Assembly: GCA_018712915.1 (NCBI GenBank)
Contig: DVGC01000006.1
Span: 1 to 64,000, forward strand
Source: Candidatus Copromonas faecavium (nom. illeg.)
GTDB taxonomy: Bacteria; Bacillota; Clostridia; Lachnospirales; Lachnospiraceae
DNA: 64,000 nucleotides
Reading direction: 5' to 3'
Below are positions 20,149 to 29,931 of this stretch, one piece after another. The notes below the pieces were generated by a model, which saw only the letters and a list, made by a program, of their open reading frames with translations, did not search any database and had not been told where the DNA came from. The translations under genes were made by a program, and so were the position numbers. Within the stretch, counting starts at the first letter, position 1. Each line of letters opens with the position of its first letter.

Positions 20149-20787
20149 ATGAATTTGTTCAGCGATAACTTTGATATGTGGAAATTGAACTCGATATGGG
20201 ATTACCTGTCATTTTTCGCTTATCTTTTGATAGGAATTGTTATTTTTGTGATTGCGGCCCGTTACTTGAGCGGACAAAGAAATCACAAGGCGGCGCTGAA
20301 ACGGACGGTACGGCGGCTGCGGCGGCTGGCCGGAAGACGTTCCAGGATGTATGAAGAGGTTTCTTTAAAGCTGCCGGAGGGCGAGCAGAAGTTTGACGCG
20401 GTTCTGGCTGATAAGAGCGGGGTTTATCTGATTAAGGTGTATGGATGGGGAACGAAGATTTACGGCTCTCCGGAAGGCGAAAACTGGCGTCGGGAGGATG
20501 CCAAGAGAAAGGAAGAATTCCCCAATCCGCTGCTGGAGCTGAGGAGGGGCGTCCAGGGAATCCAGCAGGTTCTCGAAGAGCAGGGAATCAAGGGCGTTAA
20601 GGTGATGCCGATGGTGGTGTTTGCGGATAATTTCCAGACTCCGGAGCTTTATATTGGATATGGCTCCTGCTCCACTACTTTTCAGGAAATGAAGGGATGG
20701 TACAAAAAGCAGGCGGGCGTTAAGAAGGAACAGTATGATTTTGCAAGAGTTTCTTCTATATTAGATGGATTGTGCGTGAAGGGGTAA
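20149..20787 (+). CDS. membrane-anchored NERD-like domain protein
   Basis: N-terminal TM, then KFDAVLADKSGVYLIKVYGWGTKIYGSPEGENW. Confidence 0.65.
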   Translation: MNLFSDNFDMWKLNSIWDYLSFFAYLLIGIVIFVIAARYLSGQRNHKAALKRTVRRLRRLAGRRSRMYEEVSLKLPEGEQKFDAVLADKSGVYLIKVYGWGTKIYGSPEGENWRREDAKRKEEFPNPLLELRRGVQGIQQVLEEQGIKGVKVMPMVVFADNFQTPELYIGYGSCSTTFQEMKGWYKKQAGVKKEQYDFARVSSILDGLCVKG

Positions 20788-20942
20788 ATTTGCCGGATTT
20801 GCGCAGATATAGCTGCCGGAAAAGGCACTGCGGTTTGGGCTTATGGCGGAGGAGGCCGATGATTTGCGGAAGTTCCTCCCAGTAAGATAGATGCAGAAAT
20901 GATATGGGGAAACAAACGAAAACACAAGGAGGGGTTTGAAAC

Positions 20943-22049
20943 ATGGTAAATGAAAAAAGGCTTCTGGATACATTCCTGGAGTACATTCAGATTGACAGTG
21001 AAACCAAGAATGAGAAAGCAATGGGAGAAAAACTGGCGGCTGATTTGAAGGCCCTTGGTCTTGAGGTAAAAACTGATAAGGCAGGAGAAGGGTTCGGCTC
21101 CAATGGATTTAATGTGTATGCATATCTTCCGGGCACGCTTCCGGGCGATCCGACGATTATGTGTGCTCATATGGATACGGTTATTCCTGGAAACGGCGTA
21201 AAACCGATCATTGAGGATGGCGTTATCCGGACGGATGGAAAGACGGTTCTGGGCGGAGATGATAAGTCCGGAATTGCTGCGATTATGGAGGCCGTCCGCG
21301 TGATTCTTGAGCAGAAGATTCCCTGCAGAAGTACAGAAATTTTATTTACCATTGGGGAAGAAGGCGGAATGCACGGAGCAAAGAACATGGACTACAGCAT
21401 GCTGAAAGGCAAAGAGGCCATGATTTTTGACGCCAGCGGAGACATTGGAAAGGTGCTTACCTGCGGACCGGGGCAGATTAAGATTAATGCTGCGGTGATC
21501 GGACGTTCTGCCCATGCAGGCCTGGCTCCCGAGGCTGGAATCAGCGCAATCCAGGCAGCGGCGAAAGGAATTGCCAAGATGAATCTGCTGCGGATTGATG
21601 AGGAAACGACCTGCAACATCGGTACTCTGAAATCAGAATATGCAACAAACATTGTGCCGGAAAAGGCTACTCTGGTGGCTGAAGTCAGAAGCCGGAATCT
21701 GGATAAGCTGAATGCCCAGGCGGCTCATATCAAACAGTGCCTGGAGGAGGCCTGCCAGGAGCTGGGTGCAACACTGGAAATCGATTTGACAACCAATTAT
21801 GTCAGCTTCCAGGTAGAGAATGATGACGAATTGGTAAAACGGGTGTTTGATGCCTGCGGCCGTCTTGGATACACTGCGTCCACGGAAAAGGGCGGCGGCG
21901 GCAGCGATGCCAATGTGATGGCTCTGCATGGAATTAAACCGATCGTTCTTGCGACAGGAATGACCAAGGTTCATACGACTGGTGAGACTTTGAAAATTTC
22001 CGATTTGAATCAGTGTGCAGAACTGATTCTGGATTTGATGACGCATTAA
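20943..22049 (+). CDS. M20 family metallopeptidase (PepT-like)
   Basis: CAHMDTVIPG, LGGDDKSGIAAIMEA, FTIGEEGGMHGAKN, GGGSDANVMALHG. Confidence 0.9.
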   Translation: MVNEKRLLDTFLEYIQIDSETKNEKAMGEKLAADLKALGLEVKTDKAGEGFGSNGFNVYAYLPGTLPGDPTIMCAHMDTVIPGNGVKPIIEDGVIRTDGKTVLGGDDKSGIAAIMEAVRVILEQKIPCRSTEILFTIGEEGGMHGAKNMDYSMLKGKEAMIFDASGDIGKVLTCGPGQIKINAAVIGRSAHAGLAPEAGISAIQAAAKGIAKMNLLRIDEETTCNIGTLKSEYATNIVPEKATLVAEVRSRNLDKLNAQAAHIKQCLEEACQELGATLEIDLTTNYVSFQVENDDELVKRVFDACGRLGYTASTEKGGGGSDANVMALHGIKPIVLATGMTKVHTTGETLKISDLNQCAELILDLMTH

Positions 22050-22175
22050 AGATTTTGCCGGGCGGACGCAGATATTCCTGCAGGTTCAGGATATCTGCCA
22101 GACCGGGCAGAGAAGAACATGAACGCACAGCCTGGTTTGCGCTGACAGCGTTTGCTTTTGTGAGAAACAGATAAA

Positions 22176-22209
22176 AAAATTCCGGCCATGCACTGGCCGG
22201 AATTTTTTT
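22176..22209 (+). terminator. intrinsic terminator
   Basis: aattccggccatgcactggccggaattttttt. Confidence 0.8.
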
Positions 22210-22234
22210 GCACATAAACACTAAAGGGGGATGT

Positions 22235-22372
22235 ATGAGTAACTTTTTCTATGTAAATCCACGGATTGAAATCCGGGAATTGTTGTTAGGCGAGTCCGGC
22301 AGCGGTTCGCGCGCGTCTTTCTTTCCTGCCGGCCCCATTTGTTTTTGTTTATGCTGTAAGTATAGCGGATAA
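22235..22372 (+). CDS. candidate Cys-rich 45-aa peptide, absent from the ORF track
   Basis: ATG after aaagggggatgt; MSNFFYVNPRIEIRELLLGESGSGSRASFFPAGPICFCLCCKYSG*. Confidence 0.35.
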   Translation: MSNFFYVNPRIEIRELLLGESGSGSRASFFPAGPICFCLCCKYSG

Positions 22373-22567
22373 TTGTGTCGGAAGTATGGAAAAATTATAA
22401 AAGGAAAATGAAATAAACGTCGTTTTTCATAAGAAAAATGAAATGTATTTTAATAATTTCTTCCTTGATATCAATGAGGGCAGATGGTATAGTATAGCCT
22501 GTTACCTCGACTGGTAACAGGGAAAACAAAAATGCCCATTGGGGCACAGGTGAGGAGAGTGCGACTT

Positions 22568-23218
22568 ATGAAAAAGAAAATTATGACAGTGATGGCGATC
22601 TGTGCCGTATCTCTGGCAGCGACAGCTTGTGGTTCCAATACGCAGGAAACAACAGCGGCGGAAACAACAACGACAGAAACAACAACGGAGATGGCTGCTG
22701 ACGAGAGTACAGATGCAGAGGAGGCTTCAGCAGAGGGAGAAGAAACTTCCGGGGCAGAAGGAGAAGAGAGCGAAGCGGCAGAGACAACCAAGGCCGATCT
22801 TTCCAATGTAGACCCGCAGGAGGCTCTTGGACCGGGAGCTTTTGACGAGAATGAAAGCGTGGCTCTGGAGGAAAACCAGAATTTTTCAGATCTGGAAAAT
22901 TCCGATTATAAGGGCTTTGCCGGTCAGGTTGTTCAGGCTGTGACGGCAAAAGATATGAATGCATTGGCAGATCTGATGCATTATCCTGTTTATATTTCCT
23001 TTGTGAAGGATAATGACGGAGTTGTAAGTGACAAGGACAGCTTCCTTGCCCTGGATCCGGAAATGGTATTCGACAGCGCTCTTGTAGAAGCTGTTCAGGC
23101 AGCTGATTTGGAGGCTTTGGAGCCGTCCATGGCCGGTGTTGTGATTGGCGACGATACGCCCAATGTGATCATCAATTCGACGGACGGAACCCTGGGAATC
23201 GTTGGTATGAATTATTAA
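22568..23218 (+). CDS. secreted lipoprotein with Thr/Glu-rich linker
   Basis: MKKKIMTVMAICAVSLAATACGSN lipobox, low-complexity ETTAAETTTTETTTE, globular C-terminus. Confidence 0.8.
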   Translation: MKKKIMTVMAICAVSLAATACGSNTQETTAAETTTTETTTEMAADESTDAEEASAEGEETSGAEGEESEAAETTKADLSNVDPQEALGPGAFDENESVALEENQNFSDLENSDYKGFAGQVVQAVTAKDMNALADLMHYPVYISFVKDNDGVVSDKDSFLALDPEMVFDSALVEAVQAADLEALEPSMAGVVIGDDTPNVIINSTDGTLGIVGMNY

Positions 23219-23567
23219 TCGGACACTGGATGAAACAAAGAGGTGAGTGGGACTCACGGAAAGCAAAACGTATCATTGACCAGAAACGTGTTTAAATGGC
23301 TGTGTGACCAGTCGTAAACAGGTGATGGCCGCAGAACATGCGGGGCAAAAACGCTGCATGTCCTGCGGCCATGTTTTATTTTGTGGGAAATACCGTGCTG
23401 AATGAAAGTACAAAGCAATGGAGCTTTTATGAAATAGAAAACGCTCTGCTGCGGATATGTGTTCCGCACCAAGGAAAATGGCTGCTGACGCAGCCGCGTT
23501 TTGGTGCGGGTGTGCGCTGCAGCGCCCGCTTTTAAGACCGTTCAAATATGATGCCGGAGGGAACGGC

Positions 23568-24041
23568 TCAGGCCTGCATGGTTTTGCAGACGTCAATCCA
23601 CTGGTGACAGCGGGAAAACTGCTCCAGTTCCGGTATGGTGAGCCGGACAGCGCTGTTTTCACTGCCGGCGGCGGGATAGACCACGTCAAACCGCTTCAGA
23701 GAGTCATCCAGGAACACGCGGACCCTGTCTTTTATGGCGAAAGGACAGACGCCGCCGGGAGCATGTCCGATATCTGTTTCCACTTCCTCCCTTGGAATCA
23801 TTTTTGCCTTCTGGTGGAAGGCTTCTTTATATTTATGATTGTCTATTTTTACATCTCCGGCCGTTACAATCAGGATAGGGCCGTCATCTGTAAGGAATGA
23901 CATGGTTTTTGCGATTCTGGCCGGTTCACAGCCTACGGCCTTTGCCGCCAGTTCTACGGTTGCGCTGGATACGCTGAACGTGAGAACCTTATCGCCGGCG
24001 CCGGCTTCATCAAAATACTGTTTGACTTTATCATATGACAT
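23568..24041 (-). CDS. YbaK/EbsC-type aminoacyl-tRNA deacylase
   Basis: MSYDKVKQYFDEAGAGDKV...IAKTMSFLTDDGPILIVTAGDVKIDNHKYKE...GHAPGGVCPFAI. Confidence 0.88.
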   Translation of the reverse strand: MSYDKVKQYFDEAGAGDKVLTFSVSSATVELAAKAVGCEPARIAKTMSFLTDDGPILIVTAGDVKIDNHKYKEAFHQKAKMIPREEVETDIGHAPGGVCPFAIKDRVRVFLDDSLKRFDVVYPAAGSENSAVRLTIPELEQFSRCHQWIDVCKTMQA

Positions 24042-24166
24042 GAGAAATTCCTCTTTTCCTGCGGTGTTTTCTGACAGTATAAGACGAAGAGCGGGATTCG
24101 TCAAGAGCAGGCAGGGAGAAAAGAGAGGCCGGGAGTGAGCAGACGGAAAAGAGCCCCGGAGGCGGC

Positions 24167-24943
24167 TCATGCACTGTGAACGACTTTTTTCATGATTTCA
24201 TGAACCGTCCGGCTTCCCAGAAGAATTGCCGCCAGATAAACCAGGATTCCCGGAAAGATTCCAAGGGCCAGAGAGATCTGGTGGAACACCGGCTGAACGG
24301 AAGGATGATAGGGAGATATGTAAAACATGTCGGCATTTGCTTGCGGGCCGGTGACCGTATTGATGAACAGAGCGATGAGGCAGCAGGCTAAAAAGAGCGG
24401 AATTTCTGCCATCCAGTCCCGGTTTCCCTGTGCGGAAAGTCCGGAGAATCCGCAGAACAGGCCGATAAAAAAGAGAAGAAAATGCCAGAAGAAGCCGTGA
24501 AGCGTCAGCGTCCAGTAGGGATACAGGAAGCCCGGCGGAAAAGCCAGGGCAAAAACGGCGCCCAGGATACCAAAATCCTGCAGAAAAGAGGCCAGAATGG
24601 TACGTGTCGATTCCTTTTTTGCCAGAGGAAGAAGCAGGCAGAGGTACATGGGAGTGCTGCAGAGCTGAAATGGAAAATACCACCAGTTGTAGCGGAACCC
24701 ATTCAGATAGTAGAGGAAACACTGCTTGTAGGCTTCCATAAGGGCCAGGAGCATACCGCATGCAAACAGAATACGGATGGCTTTTTTCTGGCATCCGTTT
24801 CCCCGGCGGCCCAGAAAGCGGGCGGAAAGGAATGCAAAGGACAGTCCGGCGGCCGTCAGAAGCAGATGAAAAGAGGAATAGGGCTTTGGAGGCGTCATGG
24901 GCCAGGCAGTAGCCTGAAGAACATCTATGAGAATCTCGGGCAT
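24167..24943 (-). CDS. TIGR02206/YwaF-type membrane protein
   Basis: Multi-TM ORF; RYNWWYFPFQLCSTPMYLCLLLP and GPQANADMFYISPYH. Confidence 0.75.
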   Translation of the reverse strand: MPEILIDVLQATAWPMTPPKPYSSFHLLLTAAGLSFAFLSARFLGRRGNGCQKKAIRILFACGMLLALMEAYKQCFLYYLNGFRYNWWYFPFQLCSTPMYLCLLLPLAKKESTRTILASFLQDFGILGAVFALAFPPGFLYPYWTLTLHGFFWHFLLFFIGLFCGFSGLSAQGNRDWMAEIPLFLACCLIALFINTVTGPQANADMFYISPYHPSVQPVFHQISLALGIFPGILVYLAAILLGSRTVHEIMKKVVHSA

Positions 24944-24950
24944 ATTTGCT

Positions 24951-25598
24951 TCACCTCGTTTCCTTTTTCCGCCACCAGTAGTAGGACATGGCATAAGGAA
25001 TCAGACAGGCGGCCAGCAGGCTCCCCATTCCCAGTACCAGCATACCCTGACCGGTGGCTGCGACCGCTGCGCTTATGATCCAGACGACTCCTGCAAGGAA
25101 AAACAGCTTGCCGCCCAGCCTGTGGGTGCGCTTCCAGTTTTCGTCATCGGCCAGTGCCCAGGGGGTGCGGATGCCGGAAAAGAAGTTTGGTTTAAATTTG
25201 GGCATGATATTTCCGGTAATGAGGAACAGGACTCCTATCGAAAACCAGACGAGCCGGCGCATATCAAACAATCCGGGACGCAGAGCCTGAAGCTCCAGGG
25301 CAGCGGTCAGCACAGCAAAGAACAGGTTCATGAAGACACAGAATAAATTATACTCTTTCATGAACTTCATATAGTTTTTCTTCGGATCAATTTTCGGAAC
25401 AATATCCAGCAGAATGTTAAAAAACAGCATCATGGCAGGCAGCAGCCAGATGATTCGCCGGGAACCATAAGAAACGATTCCGTTGATGTTCCACTGACTG
25501 GGAATCTGGTCCGGAAGGTGGGAATAGGAAACGAGGACTCCGATTGATACAGCCAGTGTAAGCAGAGTACACAGCAGAAGTCTTGTTTTTCGTGTCAT
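24951..25598 (-). CDS. SdpI/DUF1648 family immunity-type membrane protein
   Basis: YSHLPDQIPSQWNINGIVSYGSRR, ITGNIMPKFKPNFFSGIRTPWAL. Confidence 0.85.
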   Translation of the reverse strand: MTRKTRLLLCTLLTLAVSIGVLVSYSHLPDQIPSQWNINGIVSYGSRRIIWLLPAMMLFFNILLDIVPKIDPKKNYMKFMKEYNLFCVFMNLFFAVLTAALELQALRPGLFDMRRLVWFSIGVLFLITGNIMPKFKPNFFSGIRTPWALADDENWKRTHRLGGKLFFLAGVVWIISAAVAATGQGMLVLGMGSLLAACLIPYAMSYYWWRKKETR

Positions 25599-25611
25599 AT
25601 AACGGCCTCCT

Positions 25612-25908
25612 TCAGCCTTTTAATTCCAGCATCCACCGGATGATGTCGTCAACGACAGAGGTGTTCAGGGAATATCGAATGTATTTTCCCTGCTTTTCCT
25701 CATCGACCAGTCCGGCCTGCTTTAGTATGGACAGATGGTGGGAAATGGTGGCGCCAGTCATGTCAAAGGAGCCTGCAATTTCTCCTGCATACATGTCCCC
25801 TTTGCTTAAAAGGCGCAGGATTTCCCTTCTGGTAGGGTCCGATAATGCCCGGAATGCGTCGGCAAATGACAAGAGGCGTTCCTCCTTTCTCTTTTTCGTG
25901 CCAGCCAT
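25612..25908 (-). CDS. ArsR/SdpR family autorepressor
   Basis: FRALSDPTRREILRLLSKGDMYAGEIAGSFDMTGATISHHLSILKQAGLV. Confidence 0.9.
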   Translation of the reverse strand: MAGTKKRKEERLLSFADAFRALSDPTRREILRLLSKGDMYAGEIAGSFDMTGATISHHLSILKQAGLVDEEKQGKYIRYSLNTSVVDDIIRWMLELKG

Positions 25909-26017
25909 GTGTCAGCCGGTTCCATGCTTCCTGACGCAGTATATGCAGAAGAAAGCAGACAGGGAAGCCAGTTTTGCCGGGAAAAACAAACGGTTTTCTC
26001 CGGCCTGGCCGGCCTAC

Positions 26018-26057
26018 ATTTAGATATTTAGAAAAATATCTAAATGAATATCTAAAT
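26018..26057. promoter_or_regulatory. candidate ArsR/SdpR operator
   Basis: ATTTAGATATTT-agaa-AAATATCTAAAT perfect 12-bp inverted repeat plus a third half-site GAATATCTAAAT, upstream of the ArsR gene. Confidence 0.7.
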
Positions 26058-26298
26058 AGAAATTATCACAATCCTATTTGAATGTCAACAGGGAATGGCC
26101 GGCAGTTTCTCTGCTGTCAGTATGGGCAGAAAGATGAAAAATATGTATGAATCGGGAGGAAAACTGGTCAAACGGGGAGATGTATGGTAAACTGAACTGG
26201 GAACATGAATTTTTGCAGGAAACAAACGAAGAAAACGGGCGTGTTTTGTGCTTGCTGTTTGAAGGAGCCGGCAAATGCCGGATGATGGGAGATGGAGA

Positions 26299-27453
26299 AT
26301 GGAGGAACAGGCCTACCGGAACCGGGTCAGCTGGATGATGTTTCTTTTGAGCATTCTGGTTATCTGGGTGCATTCTTATAATGTGGAACTGTTTGCAGGG
26401 GGGCTCTGGGGTCCTTCCTGGGAGTCTGCGGCCTGGCTGGAGGATTTTTTATCGGTGACCGTGGGGCAGATTGCAGTTCCCGGCTTCTTTCTTCTGTCTT
26501 CCTGCCTGTTTTTTAGAAATTTTACCTGGGAGAAGCTGGCTTCCAAGTGGAAACGGCGGTTTTTCAGTGTGGCCGTCCCTTATGGCGTGTGGAACCTTCT
26601 TTATTATTTCGGGTATGTGACGGCGACCAGGCTGCCGTTTGTTCAGACGGTGGTAGGAAAGGAGCCGGTTTCTTTCGGATTTCCGGAAATCCTGAATGCG
26701 CTGCTCAACTACGCTTATGCTCCCATCTTCTGGTATCTGTTTCAGCTGATTCTTTTAATCTTCCTGTCTCCGGCCATCTATCTTTTGATGAAGCGAAAGG
26801 GGGTGGGCTTTCTTTGCCTGGCAGGAATGGCTGCGGCCATTCATTTTCATCTGGATACCAGCCATCCAAATACGGATGCATTGTTTTATTATTCTTTTGC
26901 AGCCTATATGACGCTTCATCACAAAGAGGCGGTGGAGGGAACCGGGAGGAAGAGCGGGACACCGGCAAAGAAACGGCCTCCGGCGAAAAATAAAAATGAG
27001 ATGGTTTCAGAAACAGAAAGAATCCTGACGGCAGAAGGAATGAAAAGACTGGCGGCCGGGGCCATAGGAATGCTGGCAGCAGTATTTTGTCTCTGGAAAG
27101 CACTGGATCCGGCGGCGGATGTGCTTTGGACGGTGTCCGGACGGCTTCTGGCGCCGTCGGCGCTCTGGTGTTTGCTGAGCGGAATCCGGCTTCCGGATGC
27201 CAGGCCGTGGATGCGTCAGAGTATGTTTTTATATGGAATCCACTTTATCATTGTCCGGTTTATTAATAAAGGAACAGCTCTGGCCGCTGCCCGGCTTCTT
27301 CCGGCGGCATGGCTTCCTGAAGTTGCTGTTTTGGTTTATCTTTTGCTGCCGGCCATGGCGGTGGCTGTATCTTACGGGGCGGCGCTGATACTGAACCGGT
27401 GGTTTCCTGTTGTCTGGAGGCTTTTGTCCGGAGGACGAAGCCTGGAAGGTTAG
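26299..27453 (+). CDS. acyltransferase-3 family membrane protein
   Basis: SWMMFLLSILVIWVHSYN, FFLLSSCLFFRNFTWEKLASKWKRRFFSVAVPYGVWNLLYY; multi-TM. Confidence 0.8.
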   Translation: MEEQAYRNRVSWMMFLLSILVIWVHSYNVELFAGGLWGPSWESAAWLEDFLSVTVGQIAVPGFFLLSSCLFFRNFTWEKLASKWKRRFFSVAVPYGVWNLLYYFGYVTATRLPFVQTVVGKEPVSFGFPEILNALLNYAYAPIFWYLFQLILLIFLSPAIYLLMKRKGVGFLCLAGMAAAIHFHLDTSHPNTDALFYYSFAAYMTLHHKEAVEGTGRKSGTPAKKRPPAKNKNEMVSETERILTAEGMKRLAAGAIGMLAAVFCLWKALDPAADVLWTVSGRLLAPSALWCLLSGIRLPDARPWMRQSMFLYGIHFIIVRFINKGTALAAARLLPAAWLPEVAVLVYLLLPAMAVAVSYGAALILNRWFPVVWRLLSGGRSLEG

Positions 27454-27561
27454 GAAGATGGAAGAACGGGAAACCGGAAGAGGCAGCAGAACAGAGAGCG
27501 GCGGGAGAAGACAAATAAGAAAGAAAATAGAAAAGGGAATGGCAGGAAAGGAAAGACAGAA

Positions 27562-28431
27562 ATGATACTGGAAAGAGAAGACTGGGAAGAGGCTGGCTGC
27601 TGCTTCCGCCCGGATACGGCGGTCAGTGAGATTCATCCGGGAGAGGGCCACTATCGGATCATGGAGGCCATCGATGAATATGACAGGCTGATTGCCATGG
27701 ATGCGGCAGGAGAAGCGGCAGCTCACCTGGAACGATGTCTGGCGCAGTTTGAAGAACAGGGTGACTGGGGCGCACAGATCACAATCCTGAATGAGATGAT
27801 GGGCTTTTACAGAAATCAGGGAAACCGGGAGCTGGGGCTTGCGGCGGTGGAGAAAGGGCTGGCACTGGTACGGGAGCACCGGCTGGCGGATACGGTCAGC
27901 GGAGGTACGACTTACCTGAATGCGGCCACTACCATGAAGGCGTTTGGACGGGCCAGAGAATCTCTTCCTTATTATGAACAGGCCATGTACGCCTATGAAA
28001 ACAGCCTGGATCCGGCGGATTACCGGTTTGGCGGCCTGTTTAACAACATGGCCCTGGCCTATGAGGACCTGGAAGAATATAAGAAGGCGCAGGCTTATTA
28101 TGGAAAGGCTATGGACATTATGGAGCAGCTGAGGCCGGGAAGCATTCTGGAAATTGGAGTAACCTGGGTAAATCTGGCAGTGCTCTATGAAAAATGGGGC
28201 CATGAGGAAGAAATTGACGGGTGCCTTCAGAAGGCCATGGAATGTTTTCATTCGGATGAGGTGATTCGGGATGGCTATTACGCGTTCAACTGCAGAAAAT
28301 GTGCGGATACCTTCGGCCACTTTGGATATTTCAGGATGAAACGGGAATTGTCAGAGGCGGCGGAGACGATTTACGGGGAGATTCGCCGGCAGCAGGAGAA
28401 GCTGGAAGAGGAAATGGAGGCCCTTTCATGA
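27562..28431 (+). CDS. tetratricopeptide repeat protein
   Basis: TPR-like helices (ESLPYYEQAMYAYENSLDP, NNMALAYEDLEEYKKAQAYYGKAMDIMEQL). Confidence 0.8.
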   Translation: MILEREDWEEAGCCFRPDTAVSEIHPGEGHYRIMEAIDEYDRLIAMDAAGEAAAHLERCLAQFEEQGDWGAQITILNEMMGFYRNQGNRELGLAAVEKGLALVREHRLADTVSGGTTYLNAATTMKAFGRARESLPYYEQAMYAYENSLDPADYRFGGLFNNMALAYEDLEEYKKAQAYYGKAMDIMEQLRPGSILEIGVTWVNLAVLYEKWGHEEEIDGCLQKAMECFHSDEVIRDGYYAFNCRKCADTFGHFGYFRMKRELSEAAETIYGEIRRQQEKLEEEMEALS

Positions 28432-29378
28432 AAGGGCTGGAATTGTCCAGGCAGTTTTATGAAGCCTGGGGAAAGCCCATGATAATGGAGCAGTTTTCGG
28501 AATATGTGCCGTTTATTGCAGCCGGAGTGGCCGGGGAAGGATCGGACTGCTTCGGATATGATGATGAGATTTCCAGGGACCATGACTTTGAGGCGGGTTT
28601 CTGCCTGTGGATTCCGGACCGGCTGGAGCGGGAGCTGGAGTTTAAGCTTTCCAGAGCATATGGAAAGCTGCCGGAGGAATTTATGGGAGTGAAACGGGCC
28701 CCGGCAAGCTTTGGAGCCGGAAACCGGAGAGGAGTCATTCTGACCGGGGATTTTTACCGCCGGTTTACAGGACGGCCGGGGCTGCCGGAGAGTCTGATGG
28801 AATGGCTTTATACGCCGGAATACAGTCTGGCCTGCGCTGTCAACGGAGCCGTGTTTCAGGAGGCGGACGAGGAATTTTGCAGGGTCAGGAAGGAACTGCA
28901 GAAGGGGTATCCGGAAGACGTGAGGAGAAAGAAAATGGCGGCCCGGGTGATTTTCATGGCGCAGGCAGGACAGTATAATCTGGGAAGGTGCCTGAAACGG
29001 GGAGAGCGGGGAGCCGCCGCCCTGTGTCTGACGGAGTTTGTCCAGAATGCTTTGTCGCTGCTGTTTCTTTTAAACGGGAAGTATATGCCCTATTATAAGT
29101 GGTCATTCCGGGCCGCCAGGGAGCTGTCAGCAGAAATGGAGCAGGCGGGCCGGCTGACTGAGAAGCTGACCTTCCTTGTGACAGAGGGACTTTGTTCGGA
29201 TGAGGCAGAAAAACGGGCCCGGGAGACGGTGGAGGAAATTTGCCGGGAGCTGCTGGATGAGCTGCGGGCCCAGGAGCTGACAAATGGACCATGGGATTAT
29301 CTGGAGCCCCATGCCTACGAAATCATGGAACGGATCCAGGATGGAGAGATCCGAAACCTTCATGTGATGGAGGGGTAA
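28428..29378 (+). CDS. DUF4037-type nucleotidyltransferase-fold protein
   Basis: MKGLELSRQFYEAWGKPMI...VAGEGSDCFGYDDEISRDHDFEAGFCLWIP; ATGA overlap with the TPR gene. Confidence 0.8.
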   Translation: MKGLELSRQFYEAWGKPMIMEQFSEYVPFIAAGVAGEGSDCFGYDDEISRDHDFEAGFCLWIPDRLERELEFKLSRAYGKLPEEFMGVKRAPASFGAGNRRGVILTGDFYRRFTGRPGLPESLMEWLYTPEYSLACAVNGAVFQEADEEFCRVRKELQKGYPEDVRRKKMAARVIFMAQAGQYNLGRCLKRGERGAAALCLTEFVQNALSLLFLLNGKYMPYYKWSFRAARELSAEMEQAGRLTEKLTFLVTEGLCSDEAEKRARETVEEICRELLDELRAQELTNGPWDYLEPHAYEIMERIQDGEIRNLHVMEG

Positions 29379-29429
29379 GTGCTGTATGCAGCAGAGAAAT
29401 CTGCATCAAGAAGCGGGAACGAAAGCAGA

Positions 29430-29600
29430 GGCTGAGGAATCCAGGCGAAGCCGGTGAACCGGAAGGGAAAGGCAGTGAATCTCAGGTGAAGCCGGTGAAC
29501 CGGAAGCAAAGTCGGAGGAAATGCAGGCAAAGCCGGAAGACCGAAAGCAAAGCCGGTGAAATCCCTGGCAAATCCGAAGAAAATCAGGAAAAAACTTGGG
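29430..29600. repeat. degenerate ~18-20 bp repeats
   Basis: aagccggtgaaccggaag (twice) plus aagccggaagaccgaaag and aagccggtgaaatccctgg variants. Confidence 0.6.
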
Positions 29601-29610
29601 CAAAAAGCTC

Positions 29611-29639
29611 TTGCATTGCAAAATGTTCTATGCTATAAT
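29611..29639 (+). promoter_or_regulatory. rpmE promoter
   Basis: TTGCAT-17-TATAAT; leader contains gcgtgactttcagtcatgc hairpin. Confidence 0.7.
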
Positions 29640-29721
29640 TATTGAGCTGTTCTGGTGGGACAGAAGAATCTACGAGGCGTGACTTTCAGTCATGCACCGA
29701 ATAAAAAAAGAGGTGAAAATC

Positions 29722-29931
29722 ATGAAAGAGGGAATCCACCCAAATTACTATCAGGCCAAGGTCGTTTGCAACTGCGGTAATGAATTTGTAACTGGTTCTA
29801 CTAAGAAAGACATTCACGTAGAAATCTGTTCCAAATGCCATTCATTCTATACCGGTCAGCAGAAGGCTGCTTCTGCCCGCGGACGTATCGAAATGTTCAA
29901 CCGTAAGTATGGTGTGAAGACAGACAAATAA
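29722..29931 (+). CDS. rpmE: 50S ribosomal protein L31
   Basis: [48 protein letters not shown]. Confidence 0.97.
   Translation: MKEGIHPNYYQAKVVCNCGNEFVTGSTKKDIHVEICSKCHSFYTGQQKAASARGRIEMFNRKYGVKTDK

Noticed and set aside
22487-22530. tgttacctcgactggtaacag hairpin before the lipoprotein gene as a riboswitch
   Set aside because: A simple short inverted repeat near the probable promoter; nothing matches a known aptamer.
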